From NCBI RefSeq assembly GCF_019599265.1, contig NZ_JAHZTC010000009.1, forward strand, positions 107,001 through 171,000: a stretch of 64,000 bases of DNA, given 5' to 3'. The position numbers were made by a program, and so were the translations under genes. The notes beneath the pieces are model-generated. The model was not told the DNA's origin, ran no database searches, and worked only from the letters and a program-made list of their open reading frames with translations. Below, piece by piece: positions 33,558 through 42,157 of the stretch (position 1 is the first letter of the stretch; each line of letters begins with the position of its first letter). The DNA is from Pontibacter sp. HSC-14F20 (GTDB lineage: Bacteria; Bacteroidota; Bacteroidia; Cytophagales; Hymenobacteraceae).

Positions 33558-34179
33558 CCTCTTCCGGAATGGTATAAGCAATGGTTTCTACTTCAGTCAC
33601 CTCGATGGGTGCTGCTGCAATATCGCTATTTTTAGAAACAGTGCTTAAGTATTCCTCTACCTTTTTAGTCAGGTATACGAGGAGCAGGGCCATTACCTGC
33701 TGACTGATGACGTGCATCAGCTCAGAATTCACAAAGCTTTTGGACACGCCGGTCTGCTGATTTGGCTCACGTTGTGCGGGCGACATGCGCTCAGAGGACA
33801 AGGTGTAGGCGTCTTCCTGCTCGTGTACAAAAGAGTCATAGCCGACCATGTTCTCGTTGTTGGCGGTATAGCTATCCTCCTGTTCGTATGCATATTTGTG
33901 GAAGCCAAGTCCGTCCGGCTGTTTTGTAGCGTATTTCGATTGCTTGGCAGCCTTCTTGCCCTTTAGCGTTTTAACTTTTTTTTTGCCGCCGCTGAACATG
34001 CTCCGGAGCAAGAGCCCTGCTACCAGCACACCGCCGGCTATGGCCACCTTTTTGCCAATCTGCTGGCCCTGCGTTTTTATCTGATCCACATCACCCATGA
34101 GGGCCTTCTTGTATTCTTCTTTCTGGCGCTCCAGCAGTTCCCGTTCACTGTCGAACAAGGGGTTTGTTATCTCGCTCAT
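33535..34179 (-). CDS. Hypothetical protein with one membrane segment
   Basis: 214 residues: an acidic/basic start (ITNPLFDSERELLERQKEEYKKAL), then a glycine-rich hydrophobic segment (VAIAGGVLVAGLLLRSMFSGG), a lysine-rich stretch (KKKVKTLKGKKAAKQS), a Q/E/Y-rich repeat (YAYEQEDSYTANNENMVGYDSF then FVHEQEDAYTLSSERM), and a second short hydrophobic helix near ISQQVMALLLVYLTKK. The two copies of EQED-YT suggest an internal duplication. It starts in an ATGA overlap with the holin-like gene. No family is recognised. Confidence 0.6.
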   Translation of the reverse strand: MSEITNPLFDSERELLERQKEEYKKALMGDVDQIKTQGQQIGKKVAIAGGVLVAGLLLRSMFSGGKKKVKTLKGKKAAKQSKYATKQPDGLGFHKYAYEQEDSYTANNENMVGYDSFVHEQEDAYTLSSERMSPAQREPNQQTGVSKSFVNSELMHVISQQVMALLLVYLTKKVEEYLSTVSKNSDIAAAPIEVTEVETIAYTIPEEDAIQQPL

Positions 34180-34550
34180 ATCTGATTTTCTCGTTTATCG
34201 GTTTTATAGATGGTATTATCCAAAGCCTTGTCTGCCATACCCTGGAACACTTTTTTATCGAGGCCTACTAGCAGTATGACCAGCACTACTACATAGAACA
34301 AGGCAATAATTCCGAAGCCCCAGAAAGAACTGTCGAGCAGGTGGTTAAGCAGCAGCCCCAGGAAAATGCTCACAAACAGAAAACTCATCAGGCCGAAAAA
34401 GCCCAGCAGTACACCGTGTATGGCACCCACCATGGCTGCCTTCATCTTTTCCTGTATCTCAAGCCGTATAATGTCTATGCGGGTATCGATATACCCCATC
34501 AGGTTCTCAATAAGGTTAGTGCTTTTTTCTCTTGTGCCGTTGTCGTTCAT
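34176..34550 (-). CDS. Phage-holin-family (PF07332-like) membrane protein
   Basis: 124 residues. A soluble amphipathic start (NLIENLMGYIDTRIDIIRLEIQEKMKAA) followed by two membrane helices (GVLLGFFGLMSFLFVSIFLGLLL and FGIIALFYVVVLVILLVGLDKKV). This layout is the phage holin family/YqjE-like group common in chromosomes and not necessarily phage-borne. Its stop overlaps the ATG of the following gene by four bases (ATGA), implying coupling. Confidence 0.75.
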   Translation of the reverse strand: MNDNGTREKSTNLIENLMGYIDTRIDIIRLEIQEKMKAAMVGAIHGVLLGFFGLMSFLFVSIFLGLLLNHLLDSSFWGFGIIALFYVVVLVILLVGLDKKVFQGMADKALDNTIYKTDKRENQI

Positions 34551-34700
34551 AGTGCCAGCTTTTTAGTGCTTTTTATGTATACGGTAGTATATTGAAATAT
34601 TTACGGAAGATGCAATCAGTTAAAGTTGTAGTACGGAATTTGCTGTATCTTGTCCGTGTTTACTTAACTCAAGTATCATTTTTTTGTTACATCAGCCCCT

Positions 34701-35798
34701 TTGGAGCATAATCTTTATAGCATACTAGGCGTGAGCCCCACAGCTTCGGCGCAGGAGATCAAACTGGCTTACAAACGGCTTGCTTTGAAGTATCACCCTG
34801 ACCGAAACCCGGGCGATGCACGAGCTGAGGAGCTGTTCAAGGTCGCTAACTCTGCTTACCAGACTTTGTCGGATCCGGGCAAACGCGCGCGCTATGACCT
34901 GCGCCTGCAGTACCTGAACGAGCAGCGGCAGGCCATTCGCCAGCACCAGCCGCACCACCACGCCCGTTACCGGCAAACCCGGCCGCCTGCTCCCGTGTCG
35001 GAGCGGCACTACCAGAACATACCTCGCCGCGAAGGGCGCCGCTTTGTGCGCAAGGACCTCTATATCACGCTCGGCTTTTTTGCTTTCATGTTTGTGTTCA
35101 GTGTGTTGCTCAAGTCTACCATGGACTACATCACGGGCGAAGACAGGTATAAAACGGCCCTCAGCTACATCGAGCACGGCAAGTATAGCAGCGCCCACAG
35201 CCTGTTGAATGATGCCATCTACTTTCGGCCAAAGCATGCGGATGCTTACCTGACGAGAGCGAGCATCTCGATGAACGTAAATGAAAATTACCGGGCGGCT
35301 GTGGAGGACCTGAACCAAGTGATTGCGCTGCAGGATAGACCCTCTGCGGAAGTATTTATGATGCGAGGTAAAAGCCTCGCCAAGTTGGAAAAGTATGAAG
35401 AAGCCGAAAGGGATTTTGGTATAGCCCTCGCGCTTGACAGCACCCTGCATACAGCCCAGCTGGACAGGGGAGAGGTGCGCTTATTTTACCTGCAGAAGTT
35501 CGAACCAGCCATAGCCGATTTTACCAACTTTCTGCGCCATACCTCTAAAGGCGAGTCATGGGCCAGTGCGCTGACCTTCCGGGGCTTTGGGTACTACAGA
35601 ACAGGAGATTATGCCGCCTCGGAGGCAGACTACCGCCAGGTGCTCCGCGCTGACAACGCCAATGGTCGGGTGTATTACCTGCTTGGCCGCACCGAGCTGG
35701 AACAAGCGCAGCCCGACTCTGCCTGCGCCCACTTTAATGAAGCGTATCGGCTTGGCTATTCCGCGGCGCTGCTGGAGCTTCGCGCCAATTGTCCCTAG
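34701..35798 (+). CDS. DnaJ-domain TPR protein
   Basis: 365 residues. The first 66 are a J domain with the HPD motif ([21 protein letters not shown]); a basic linker rich in H, Q and R follows, then one membrane segment ([20 protein letters not shown]) and TPR units to the end ([57 protein letters not shown]). The J domain should contact Hsp70 in the cytoplasm, with the TPR part across the membrane. The start codon is TTG, since no in-frame ATG lies near the J domain. Confidence 0.85.
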   Translation: MEHNLYSILGVSPTASAQEIKLAYKRLALKYHPDRNPGDARAEELFKVANSAYQTLSDPGKRARYDLRLQYLNEQRQAIRQHQPHHHARYRQTRPPAPVSERHYQNIPRREGRRFVRKDLYITLGFFAFMFVFSVLLKSTMDYITGEDRYKTALSYIEHGKYSSAHSLLNDAIYFRPKHADAYLTRASISMNVNENYRAAVEDLNQVIALQDRPSAEVFMMRGKSLAKLEKYEEAERDFGIALALDSTLHTAQLDRGEVRLFYLQKFEPAIADFTNFLRHTSKGESWASALTFRGFGYYRTGDYAASEADYRQVLRADNANGRVYYLLGRTELEQAQPDSACAHFNEAYRLGYSAALLELRANCP

Positions 35799-36301
35799 TA
35801 GTATTTTAGCAGCTTCTTCTGCATTTTCTCACTGTCCCAGGGCTGACCTCCCAGGTATATCTCCTTTACCTCACCGCTCGGGTTCAATATGTAGGTAGTC
35901 GGGTATACTGTCAGTTGCTGATTGGCAAGCGGGGTGCTGGCCCTGAGGTAGGTAAAGGTATAAGGTTGTCGGCTCCGGAACTTCAGCAGTTTTTCCACTT
36001 CCTCGTCCGACACGGTCACCACGGCAATCTTATCAGGGTATAGCTGCTGGAGGCGGTCCATAGAAGGCATTTCTTCGATGCAGGGCTTGCACCAGGTAGC
36101 CCACACGTTCAGCACCACTACTCTCCCTTTATATTTTTCTATAGTTGTAGGCTCACCCTGTAGATTGGTGAGTTGCAGCGCCTGCCAGTTCACGTGTTGC
36201 GGTACAGTCTGGTTGAGCATGTAGAAGGCAAACACGGCAATAATACTTGTAACGGCAAAGCCCATGGCATAGGCAGCCCAGAAGGTTTTTCGTCGGGTCA
36301 T
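35795..36301 (-). CDS. TlpA-like thioredoxin-fold protein
   Basis: 168 residues: an N-terminal membrane anchor ([19 protein letters not shown]), then a thioredoxin fold with [21 protein letters not shown], redox motif CKPC, and the cis-proline region [15 protein letters not shown]. Such proteins reduce periplasmic disulfides, for example in cytochrome c maturation. The last codons overlap the end of the convergent DnaJ-TPR gene by four bases. A 36-residue membrane protein gene lies just upstream on the same strand. Confidence 0.9.
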   Translation of the reverse strand: MTRRKTFWAAYAMGFAVTSIIAVFAFYMLNQTVPQHVNWQALQLTNLQGEPTTIEKYKGRVVVLNVWATWCKPCIEEMPSMDRLQQLYPDKIAVVTVSDEEVEKLLKFRSRQPYTFTYLRASTPLANQQLTVYPTTYILNPSGEVKEIYLGGQPWDSEKMQKKLLKYY

Positions 36302-36304
36302 GGG

Positions 36305-36415
36305 TTAAAGCTGTATGTTCTGGATGAAAAACATATAGATAAGAGCCAGCACAAGCACAGTGCCGATGCCGGCGGCCATGCCCGCAAAAATGGCGCTCCA
36401 GTAGGGTTTTTTCAT
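36305..36415 (-). CDS. 36-residue single-helix membrane protein
   Basis: The frame encodes MKKPYWSAIFAGMAAGIG, then a hydrophobic stretch through LVLALIYMFF and a short polar end. It ends 3 bases before the TlpA-like ATG on the same strand. Its arrangement and length make a real small membrane gene likely, but there is no family match to rely on. Confidence 0.5.
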   Translation of the reverse strand: MKKPYWSAIFAGMAAGIGTVLVLALIYMFFIQNIQL

Positions 36416-36550
36416 GGCGTTAATAGATGTTGTAACAGCTAAGGTACTAAAATACAGGAAGAATTGCAGCCCGAAATCGATTTAGACAACCAGTAGCTTA
36501 TTATGAAGTATAGTAGGGCAGTGGAAAGTGAGAAGGGTATAAAAACAAAA

Positions 36551-36576
36551 AACCCTTACCTGTTAAGGTAAGGGTT
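36551..36576 (-). terminator. Terminator of tRNA-Phe
   Basis: Ten-base perfect stem AACCCTTACC / GGTAAGGGTT, loop TGTTAA, followed on the minus strand by TTTTGTTTTT. It lies six bases beyond the tRNA 3' end. Confidence 0.85.
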
Positions 36577-36581
36577 CAAGC

Positions 36582-36657
36582 TGGTGGTGATGATTGGAAT
36601 CGAACCAACGACACAAGGATTTTCAGTCCTTTGCTCTACCAACTGAGCTACATCACC
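36582..36657 (-). tRNA. tRNA-Phe (GAA)
   Basis: 76 bases with CCA encoded. The acceptor stem GGTGATG pairs with CATCACC, the D arm reads AGCTCAGTTGGTAGAGC, the anticodon arm GGACT-GAAAA-TCC carries GAA, and the T arm GTTGG-TTCGATTC-CAATC is normal. A consensus promoter lies 35 bases upstream and a strong terminator just after. Confidence 0.97.
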
Positions 36658-36692
36658 AGCTCTGTTGTTTCTCCCTCTTGCGAAAGAGTATG

Positions 36693-36723
36693 CAAAAGTA
36701 GTAACCAAATCCGAAGACGCAAA
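36693..36723 (-). promoter_or_regulatory. tRNA-Phe promoter
   Basis: On the minus strand TTTG, 19 bases, TACTTTTG: both boxes of the Bacteroidota consensus at the correct spacing. Confidence 0.75.
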
Positions 36724-36825
36724 CTTTCGGGCAAAAATATTTTAAAAAAGTGCCCTTGTATACGTTTATTCTCACTATTCTGCTATCTTTATCTATGAAT
36801 TGGTATGTATAACGAATAATTCACC

Positions 36826-38199
36826 GTGATTCAACTCGAGAACATTATCTTCCTGATAGTAGCAGGCCTGGGCATCGGCCTGTTTGTGTGGCAGATCCGC
36901 AAGATTCGAAAGAACATTCTGATAGGGCGTGACGTCGATCTAAGCGATAATCCGTCGGAGCGCATTAACAAAACCTTGCTGGTGGCATTTGGCCAGCAGA
37001 AAATGTTTAAGCGCATGTTGCCGGCCGTGCTGCACCTTTTTGTGTACGTTGGTTTCCTGGTGATCAACATCGAGGTGCTGGAGATCATGATCGACGGGAT
37101 TTTCGGCACGCACCGGGTGCTCGGTTTCCTGGGCCCGTTCTATGATGGGCTGATGGCCGTGAACGAGATTCTGGCTGCCCTTGTGATTATTGCCTGTGTT
37201 ATCTTCCTGTGGCGTCGCAATGTGACCAAAGTGCCACGCCTGGCAACTGGCGTGGAGATGCGCGCCTGGCCCAAGATGGATGCCAACGTGATCCTGATCA
37301 CCGAGATCGTGCTGATGTTTGCCCTCTTTGCCTTCAACATAGCAGACCTGAAACTGGCTGCGCTCAACAACCATGCCTTGCCGGGCACCTTTCCGGTGAG
37401 CAGCTCCTTTATGGATATTTTTGGCAGCGACACCGGTACACTGGCGACGATAGCAAGCGTTGGCTGGTGGATCCACATCATCGGCATCCTAGCATTTATG
37501 AACTACCTGCCGAGCTCCAAGCACTTCCACATCATCATGGCTTTCCCGAACGTGTACTTCTCCAAGCTGTGGCCGAAGGGTAAGTTTACGACCAACCCGG
37601 CTATCACGCACGAGATCAAAGCGATGCTGGACCCAAGCTACCAGCCGCCGGCACCGGAAATGGACGCAGAGGGAAACCCGATTGTGCAGCGCTTCGGTGC
37701 CAAGGACGTAGAGGACCTGACCTGGAAACAGCTGATGGATTCCTATACCTGTACCGAGTGTGGCCGCTGTACCTCGGTGTGTCCGGCTAACCTGACTGGC
37801 AAACTGCTGTCGCCGCGTAAGATCGTAATGGATACCCGCGACCGCATGGAAGAGAAAGGCGGACATCCGGCTATCTTTGCGCCAAATCACTACAAAGAAT
37901 TGGGTGTGGAACGCGTGCAGACTACAGACGAAAAAACATTGCTGCGTGGCTACATAACACCGGAAGAGCTTTGGGCCTGTACCACCTGCAATGCCTGCGT
38001 GGAGTCCTGCCCAGTGAACATCGACCAGCTGTCCACCATCATGGACTTGCGCCGCTACCTAGTGCTGGAAGAATCTGCTGCCCCTGCTTCGATAAACACG
38101 ATGTTCACCAACATCGAGAACAACGGTGCTCCATGGGCCTTCTCACCATCCGACCGCTTCAACTGGGCGGAGGACCTGTATGTGCCGAGTAAGAACTAG
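36826..38199 (+). CDS. Membrane iron-sulfur electron-transfer protein (HdrC/NarI-like fusion)
   Basis: 457 residues. Several N-terminal helices (IIFLIVAGLGIGLFVWQI, VLHLFVYVGFLVINIEVLEI, ILAALVIIACVIFLW, VILITEIVLMFALFAFNI, WIHIIGILAFMNYL) resemble the cytochrome b-type part of nitrate reductase gamma. Two 4Fe-4S motifs follow: CTECGRCTSVCP near residue 306 and CTTCNACVESCP near 386. The start is GTG. With the next gene it forms a heterodisulfide-reductase-like pair; probable role is moving electrons between quinone and a soluble donor such as ETF. Confidence 0.85.
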   Translation: MIQLENIIFLIVAGLGIGLFVWQIRKIRKNILIGRDVDLSDNPSERINKTLLVAFGQQKMFKRMLPAVLHLFVYVGFLVINIEVLEIMIDGIFGTHRVLGFLGPFYDGLMAVNEILAALVIIACVIFLWRRNVTKVPRLATGVEMRAWPKMDANVILITEIVLMFALFAFNIADLKLAALNNHALPGTFPVSSSFMDIFGSDTGTLATIASVGWWIHIIGILAFMNYLPSSKHFHIIMAFPNVYFSKLWPKGKFTTNPAITHEIKAMLDPSYQPPAPEMDAEGNPIVQRFGAKDVEDLTWKQLMDSYTCTECGRCTSVCPANLTGKLLSPRKIVMDTRDRMEEKGGHPAIFAPNHYKELGVERVQTTDEKTLLRGYITPEELWACTTCNACVESCPVNIDQLSTIMDLRRYLVLEESAAPASINTMFTNIENNGAPWAFSPSDRFNWAEDLYVPSKN

Positions 38200-38304
38200 A
38201 CAAAAGAATTTTTAGACATAGGGCAAAAGACTTTATGATACTGGACTCACAAACATGTCCTTTGTCTTTCGTCAAGCAGTCCTTTGTCCTTTTCAAATAC
38301 ACAG

Positions 38305-39123
38305 ATGGAAGAAAATAAAAGATTAGTGAAAGTGCCGACCATGGCGGAAATGGCTGCGAAGGGCGAAGAGCCGGAAGTGCTGTTCTGGGTTGGCTGTGCC
38401 GGTTCGTTCGACGACCGCTACAAGCGCGTAACACGTGCCTTCGTACAAATTTTAGAGCACGTAGGCGTAAAATATGCTGTACTGGGCACCGAAGAAAGCT
38501 GCACTGGCGAACCGGCTAAGCGAGCCGGTAACGAGTTCCTGTTCCAGATGCAGGCGATCACCAACATCGAAGTGCTCAATGCCTACAATGTGAAGAAGAT
38601 CGTAACGGCTTGTCCGCACTGCTTTAACACGCTTAAAAATGAGTACCCGGATCTGGGTGGTAACTATGAAGTGATTCACCACTCCACGTTCCTACAGCAG
38701 CTCATCAACGAGGGCAAGGTAAAAGTGCAGGGCGGTGAGGCCTTCAAAGGCAAGCGCATCACCTTCCACGACTCCTGCTACCTGGGTCGCGCCAACAACA
38801 TTTACGAAGCCCCGCGTGACGTACTGGCCGCTCTCGATGCTGACCTGGTAGAAATGAAGCGCAGCCGTGCCAACGGACTTTGCTGTGGTGCTGGTGGTGC
38901 CCAGATGTTCAAGGAGCCGGAGACGGGCAACAAAGACATCAACATTGAGCGTACGGAAGAGGCCCTGGCCACTCTCGGTACAGGCGACGGTGTGATCGCA
39001 ACTGCCTGCCCATTCTGCATGGTGATGATGAGCGACGGCGTGAAAAACAAGGAGCAGGAAGAAACCGTAAAAGTTTTTGACATTGCCGAGCTGATCGCAC
39101 AAGCCGAGGGGCTGGGTAAATAG
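38305..39123 (+). CDS. CCG-domain (Fe-S)-binding protein, HdrB/HdrD-like
   Basis: 272 residues from the ATG of MEENKRLVKVPTM. It contains two cysteine-rich CCG domains: FWVGCAGSFDDR with TEESCTGEPAKRAGNEF and TACPHCFNTLKNEYPDL, then FHDSCYLGRANNIYEAPRDV, GLCCGAGGAQMF and TACPFCMVMMSDG. CCG domains bind unusual iron-sulfur clusters in heterodisulfide reductases, succinate/glycolate oxidoreductases and LutA-type proteins. It follows the membrane partner after about 105 bases. An in-frame TTG seven codons earlier is less likely as a start. Confidence 0.87.
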   Translation: MEENKRLVKVPTMAEMAAKGEEPEVLFWVGCAGSFDDRYKRVTRAFVQILEHVGVKYAVLGTEESCTGEPAKRAGNEFLFQMQAITNIEVLNAYNVKKIVTACPHCFNTLKNEYPDLGGNYEVIHHSTFLQQLINEGKVKVQGGEAFKGKRITFHDSCYLGRANNIYEAPRDVLAALDADLVEMKRSRANGLCCGAGGAQMFKEPETGNKDINIERTEEALATLGTGDGVIATACPFCMVMMSDGVKNKEQEETVKVFDIAELIAQAEGLGK

Positions 39124-39132
39124 ATTGCTATA

Positions 39133-39278
39133 TTGTTAAGTTGTTTAATCGTTGTTTAGGTAAACAGGCCCATCGACACATGCTTGTTTGATCATCAGCC
39201 AGTGTGCTGGAACACGTACAGCCATCAGCTAATCAGCCGTCAACAATCTGCACGTTTTTTGAGGCAACAATTTAACAA
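39133..39278. repeat. Empty inverted-repeat element
   Basis: TTGTTAAGTTGTT at the left and AACAATTTAACAA at the right pair as inverted repeats with 12 of 13 matches. The 120 bases between them hold no gene. The arms resemble those bounding the four-helix-bundle cassette at 12.67-13.09 kb. Confidence 0.4.
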
Positions 39279-39300
39279 TCAACAGTTCAAGAATTAAAAA

Positions 39301-39783
39301 ATGTATATCCCTTTTGACCAATTGCCACCGCATGCCCGGCTCTGGATTTACCAGGCTGATAGGGCTTTGACGGCGGTAGAGCAGGAAGAAATAAAGCCAA
39401 TGCTGGAGCGTTTTGCTACTGATTGGAGCAGTCATGGGGCGGGGCTACAGGCGTCGGCCAGTTTGTTGCACGATCGTTTTCTGGTGCTGGCTAACAACGA
39501 AGCCGTTACGTCTGCCAGTGGATGTTCCATCGACTCATCGGTGAGTTTTGTGCGGGAACTGGAGCAGCGCTTTGGCATTTCGTTCTTCGACCGTACCCGC
39601 CTGGCTTTCCTGAAAGACGGCCAGATGCAGGTGGTGAGCATGAACGAACTGAAAAATAAAGTGGCCGCCGGCGAGATTGACGGACAGACCTTATATTTTG
39701 ATACATTGGTAAATAATTACGGAGAACTGCAGGATGCCTGGCCACGGCCGGCGCAGCAAAGCTGGCTCTCCAGGTATTTTTAG
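39301..39783 (+). CDS. Conserved Bacteroidota hypothetical protein
   Basis: 160 residues with no signal peptide. Recognisable blocks are PPHARLWIYQADRALT, WSSHGAGLQASASLLHDRFLVLANN, ASGCSIDSSVSFVRELEQRFG, and FFDRTRLAFLKD. I have seen this family labelled ABC transporter ATPase in automatic annotation, but there is no Walker motif, so that label is unsupported. The real function is unknown. It precedes the PorE-like gene by 25 bases and could be co-transcribed. Confidence 0.75.
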   Translation: MYIPFDQLPPHARLWIYQADRALTAVEQEEIKPMLERFATDWSSHGAGLQASASLLHDRFLVLANNEAVTSASGCSIDSSVSFVRELEQRFGISFFDRTRLAFLKDGQMQVVSMNELKNKVAAGEIDGQTLYFDTLVNNYGELQDAWPRPAQQSWLSRYF

Positions 39784-39808
39784 ATCCGCTAATTCAAAAA
39801 CTACCCCC

Positions 39809-41755
39809 ATGCAGCAGACGCTATCGACACAGTCAGTGGCTAATTACCTGAAGTTTACAGCAGCCGTTCTGCTGCTGGCAGTGGTGCTCAGCTCCTGCGG
39901 CGCGGGCATGTACTTGAGCAAGGCCGAAAAGCGCTTTGAAGAAGAGCAGTATGAGCGGGCCATCGAGTACTACAAGCAGGCGCTGAAAGGGGCTAGGAAT
40001 ACCGGCGAGATCAACTACCGCATTGCTGAGTCATACCGCTTGTCTAACCGACTGGCGGAGGCCGAAACTTATTACAAGGCTGCGCTCGACAACAACTATC
40101 GCAAAGAGGAAGGTTTCTTTTACTACGGCATGGCGCTCAAAGCCAATGGCAAGTACGAAGCCGCTTTGGGCCAGATGCAGGATTATGCCCGCATCGGCAG
40201 CAAACAGGAGCTCAAAACCCTTGCCTTGCGCGAAGTCGAAACGCTGAGCCAACTGAGCCGCATCCTGAAGAAAAACACAGGTTTTGAAATTTATAACCTA
40301 GAAGCACTAAATACAGAAGGCTCTGACTTTGCACCTTTTGTGCGTGGCAACGAATTGGTTTTCTCGTCCTCCCGCGGACCAGGCAAAACCTACCTGGGCA
40401 ATGGCGAAGGCTTTTTGAACCTGTATGCGACTACATTGGGCGACTCGGCCAATCTGGGAGCTGCCGTGCGCAAGCTGGAAGGTATAAACACCGACGACCT
40501 GCACGAGGCCCTGGCGACATTTGCTGACGAGGGAAACACGATGGTTTTTGCGCGTGGCAACGAAGGTACCAAGAAAGGCCGCCGCAACGTAGACCTGTTC
40601 ATCTCGTTCTACCGCTCCAATGCCTGGACAGAACCCAAACTGCTCAACATCAGCGACCCGCGCGCCTGGGATTCTTCTCCGGCTTTTACGCCCGATGGCA
40701 AAACGCTCTACTTCTCCTCTGACCGCAAAGGAGGACTTGGAGGCAACGATATCTACAAAACCACCATCGACGACAACGGACGCTTCTCTGCTCCCGAAAA
40801 TATGGGTCCGGATTTCAACACGCCGGGTAACGAAAGTTATGTATACATAGGGCCGGATGGCACACTATACATCGCTTCTGACGGTCTGCCAGGCTTGGGC
40901 GGGCTCGATGTTTTTAAGATTGAAGATGGCAAACCCGTGAACATGGGTGTACCGGTTAACTCCAGCGGCGACGATTTTGGGATCTTTTTCCAGGATGCTC
41001 TTACAGGCTATATTTCCTCTAACCGCGAAGGTGGCAAAGGGGGCGACGACATTTATGCAATTGCCAAATCGGTGCGTAAACTGGTGAACTTCTTTGTAGA
41101 TGGCACGGTTTACCAACGTCGCGACAAGGACAAGCAGCAAGTGGTGGTACCGAACACACAAGTGGTGTTGCAGGACAACAGTGGGCAGAAAATAGCCGAA
41201 ACCACAGCTGATGCAGAAGGCAAGTTCTCATTCCCGCTCGACAGTGCTACTACTTATTCCTTACTCGCCGAGAAAGCCGGTTTCTTTGCGGCGCGCCAGC
41301 GCGTGAGCACTGTAGGTAAGATGCCGCCACAGAACCAGTTGCCAAACGAGGTGAACGAAGTGCGCCTGACTGCTGACCTCTTGCTGACCGAGATCGTGAA
41401 AGAAAAAGCCATCGTACTCGAGAACATCTTCTACGATTTCGATAAAGCTGACATCAGACCGGACGCTGCTGAAGAACTCGATAAACTGGTGCAGATACTG
41501 GTAGATAATCCGCGTATCTCCATCGAGTTGAGCTCGCACACTGACTCCCGTGGTGTAGATATTTACAACCAGGACCTGTCGCAGCGCCGTGCCCAGTCTG
41601 CCGTGAATTACATCATCTCCAAAGGTATAGACAAGTCGCGCATTACGGCCAGAGGTTATGGCGAGGGCCGCCCGGTGGTGCGCAATGCTAAGACCGAAGA
41701 CGAACACCAACGCAACCGCCGCACTGAGTTTAAGGTGGTGCGCATTCAGGAGTAG
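39809..41755 (+). CDS. PorE-like OmpA-family lipoprotein (TPR, beta-propeller, OmpA_C)
   Basis: About 648 residues from an ATG that yields a lipoprotein signal (LLLAVVLSSC). Then a TPR region (RFEEEQYERAIEYYKQAL, EAETYYKAALDNNY), PD40-type propeller strands (SSPAFTPDGKTLYFSSDRKGG, NDIYKTTIDDNGRFSAPENMG), a carboxypeptidase-regulatory-like domain around residues 445-530 and an OmpA peptidoglycan-binding end with FYDFDKADIRPDAAEELDKL and SSHTDSRGVDIYNQDLSQRR. This order matches PorE of the type IX secretion system, but paralogs with the same order exist, so PorE itself is not proved. A frame starting farther upstream is open but would bury the signal. Confidence 0.8.
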   Translation: MQQTLSTQSVANYLKFTAAVLLLAVVLSSCGAGMYLSKAEKRFEEEQYERAIEYYKQALKGARNTGEINYRIAESYRLSNRLAEAETYYKAALDNNYRKEEGFFYYGMALKANGKYEAALGQMQDYARIGSKQELKTLALREVETLSQLSRILKKNTGFEIYNLEALNTEGSDFAPFVRGNELVFSSSRGPGKTYLGNGEGFLNLYATTLGDSANLGAAVRKLEGINTDDLHEALATFADEGNTMVFARGNEGTKKGRRNVDLFISFYRSNAWTEPKLLNISDPRAWDSSPAFTPDGKTLYFSSDRKGGLGGNDIYKTTIDDNGRFSAPENMGPDFNTPGNESYVYIGPDGTLYIASDGLPGLGGLDVFKIEDGKPVNMGVPVNSSGDDFGIFFQDALTGYISSNREGGKGGDDIYAIAKSVRKLVNFFVDGTVYQRRDKDKQQVVVPNTQVVLQDNSGQKIAETTADAEGKFSFPLDSATTYSLLAEKAGFFAARQRVSTVGKMPPQNQLPNEVNEVRLTADLLLTEIVKEKAIVLENIFYDFDKADIRPDAAEELDKLVQILVDNPRISIELSSHTDSRGVDIYNQDLSQRRAQSAVNYIISKGIDKSRITARGYGEGRPVVRNAKTEDEHQRNRRTEFKVVRIQE

Positions 41756-41759
41756 CAGG

Positions 41760-41785
41760 TATAAGGTATAGCGCTATACCTTATA
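41760..41785. repeat. 26-base perfect palindrome made of AGGTATA motifs
   Basis: TATAAGGTATAGC joined to its exact reverse complement GCTATACCTTATA. Placed immediately after the PorE-like stop codon. It could form a cruciform or a transcript hairpin. Confidence 0.8.
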
Positions 41786-41799
41786 TAAATAAATAAAAA

Positions 41800-41832
41800 T
41801 CGGCGGCTATAGTCTTGCACTGTAGCCGCCGA
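41800..41832. terminator. Hairpin after the PorE-like gene
   Basis: Perfect 10-base stem TCGGCGGCTA / TAGCCGCCGA with a 13-base loop, 15 bases after the palindrome. No strong T-tract on the plus strand; AT-rich on the minus side. Confidence 0.5.
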
Positions 41833-42101
41833 TGCTGTTTCTATACCGCTGCTACGCCTGCAGCGAGTCCTGTGCCCGTGCAGATATAAATACAAGCATG
41901 CTGAAGCATGAAATCAACAATTTCTTTTTTTATATTTTATTTAAATTTCTTTATATAGAAGAGCCAATATATTACAAGATGCTTGCAAGGTATAGCGGCT
42001 GCTTTTTTTCGAAACGCTCTACATTATACCTGTTGGATTTGGCTCTGTGAAATGCCGGCTCGACTAATAATTGCCACCACAGCTTTTTAAAAGCATTTCT
42101 T

Positions 42102-42135
42102 TTTGCCGTATATACAAAGGCCTTTCTTAAATTTG
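42102..42135 (+). promoter_or_regulatory. purM promoter
   Basis: TTTG, 22 bases, TAAATTTG: both boxes of the Bacteroidota consensus, ending 22 bases before the purM ATG. Confidence 0.7.
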
Positions 42136-42157
42136 TAAAGCAAGCAAGACCAGCACA

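Larger units (their letters stand above)
41756..42157. other. Gene-free stretch with palindrome and promoter
   Basis: No convincing gene. It opens with a 26-base palindrome and a second hairpin, both described separately, then an AT-rich stretch, and ends with the purM promoter. A 72-codon open frame at 41832 has no protein-like features. Confidence 0.5.

Noticed and set aside
32835..33635. 266-codon plus-strand frame opposite GGGPS
   Set aside because: Shadow of the GGGPS gene, which has clear TIM-barrel motifs on the minus strand.
34176..34550. Prophage inferred from the holin-family protein
   Set aside because: No other phage genes nearby; chromosomal members of this family are common.
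39301..39783. ABC transporter ATPase label for the 160-residue protein
   Set aside because: No Walker A, signature or Walker B motif present.
41832..42050. 72-codon plus-strand frame before purM
   Set aside because: Cysteine- and F/L-rich chance translation of AT-rich spacer; runs over promoter-free DNA with no coupling.
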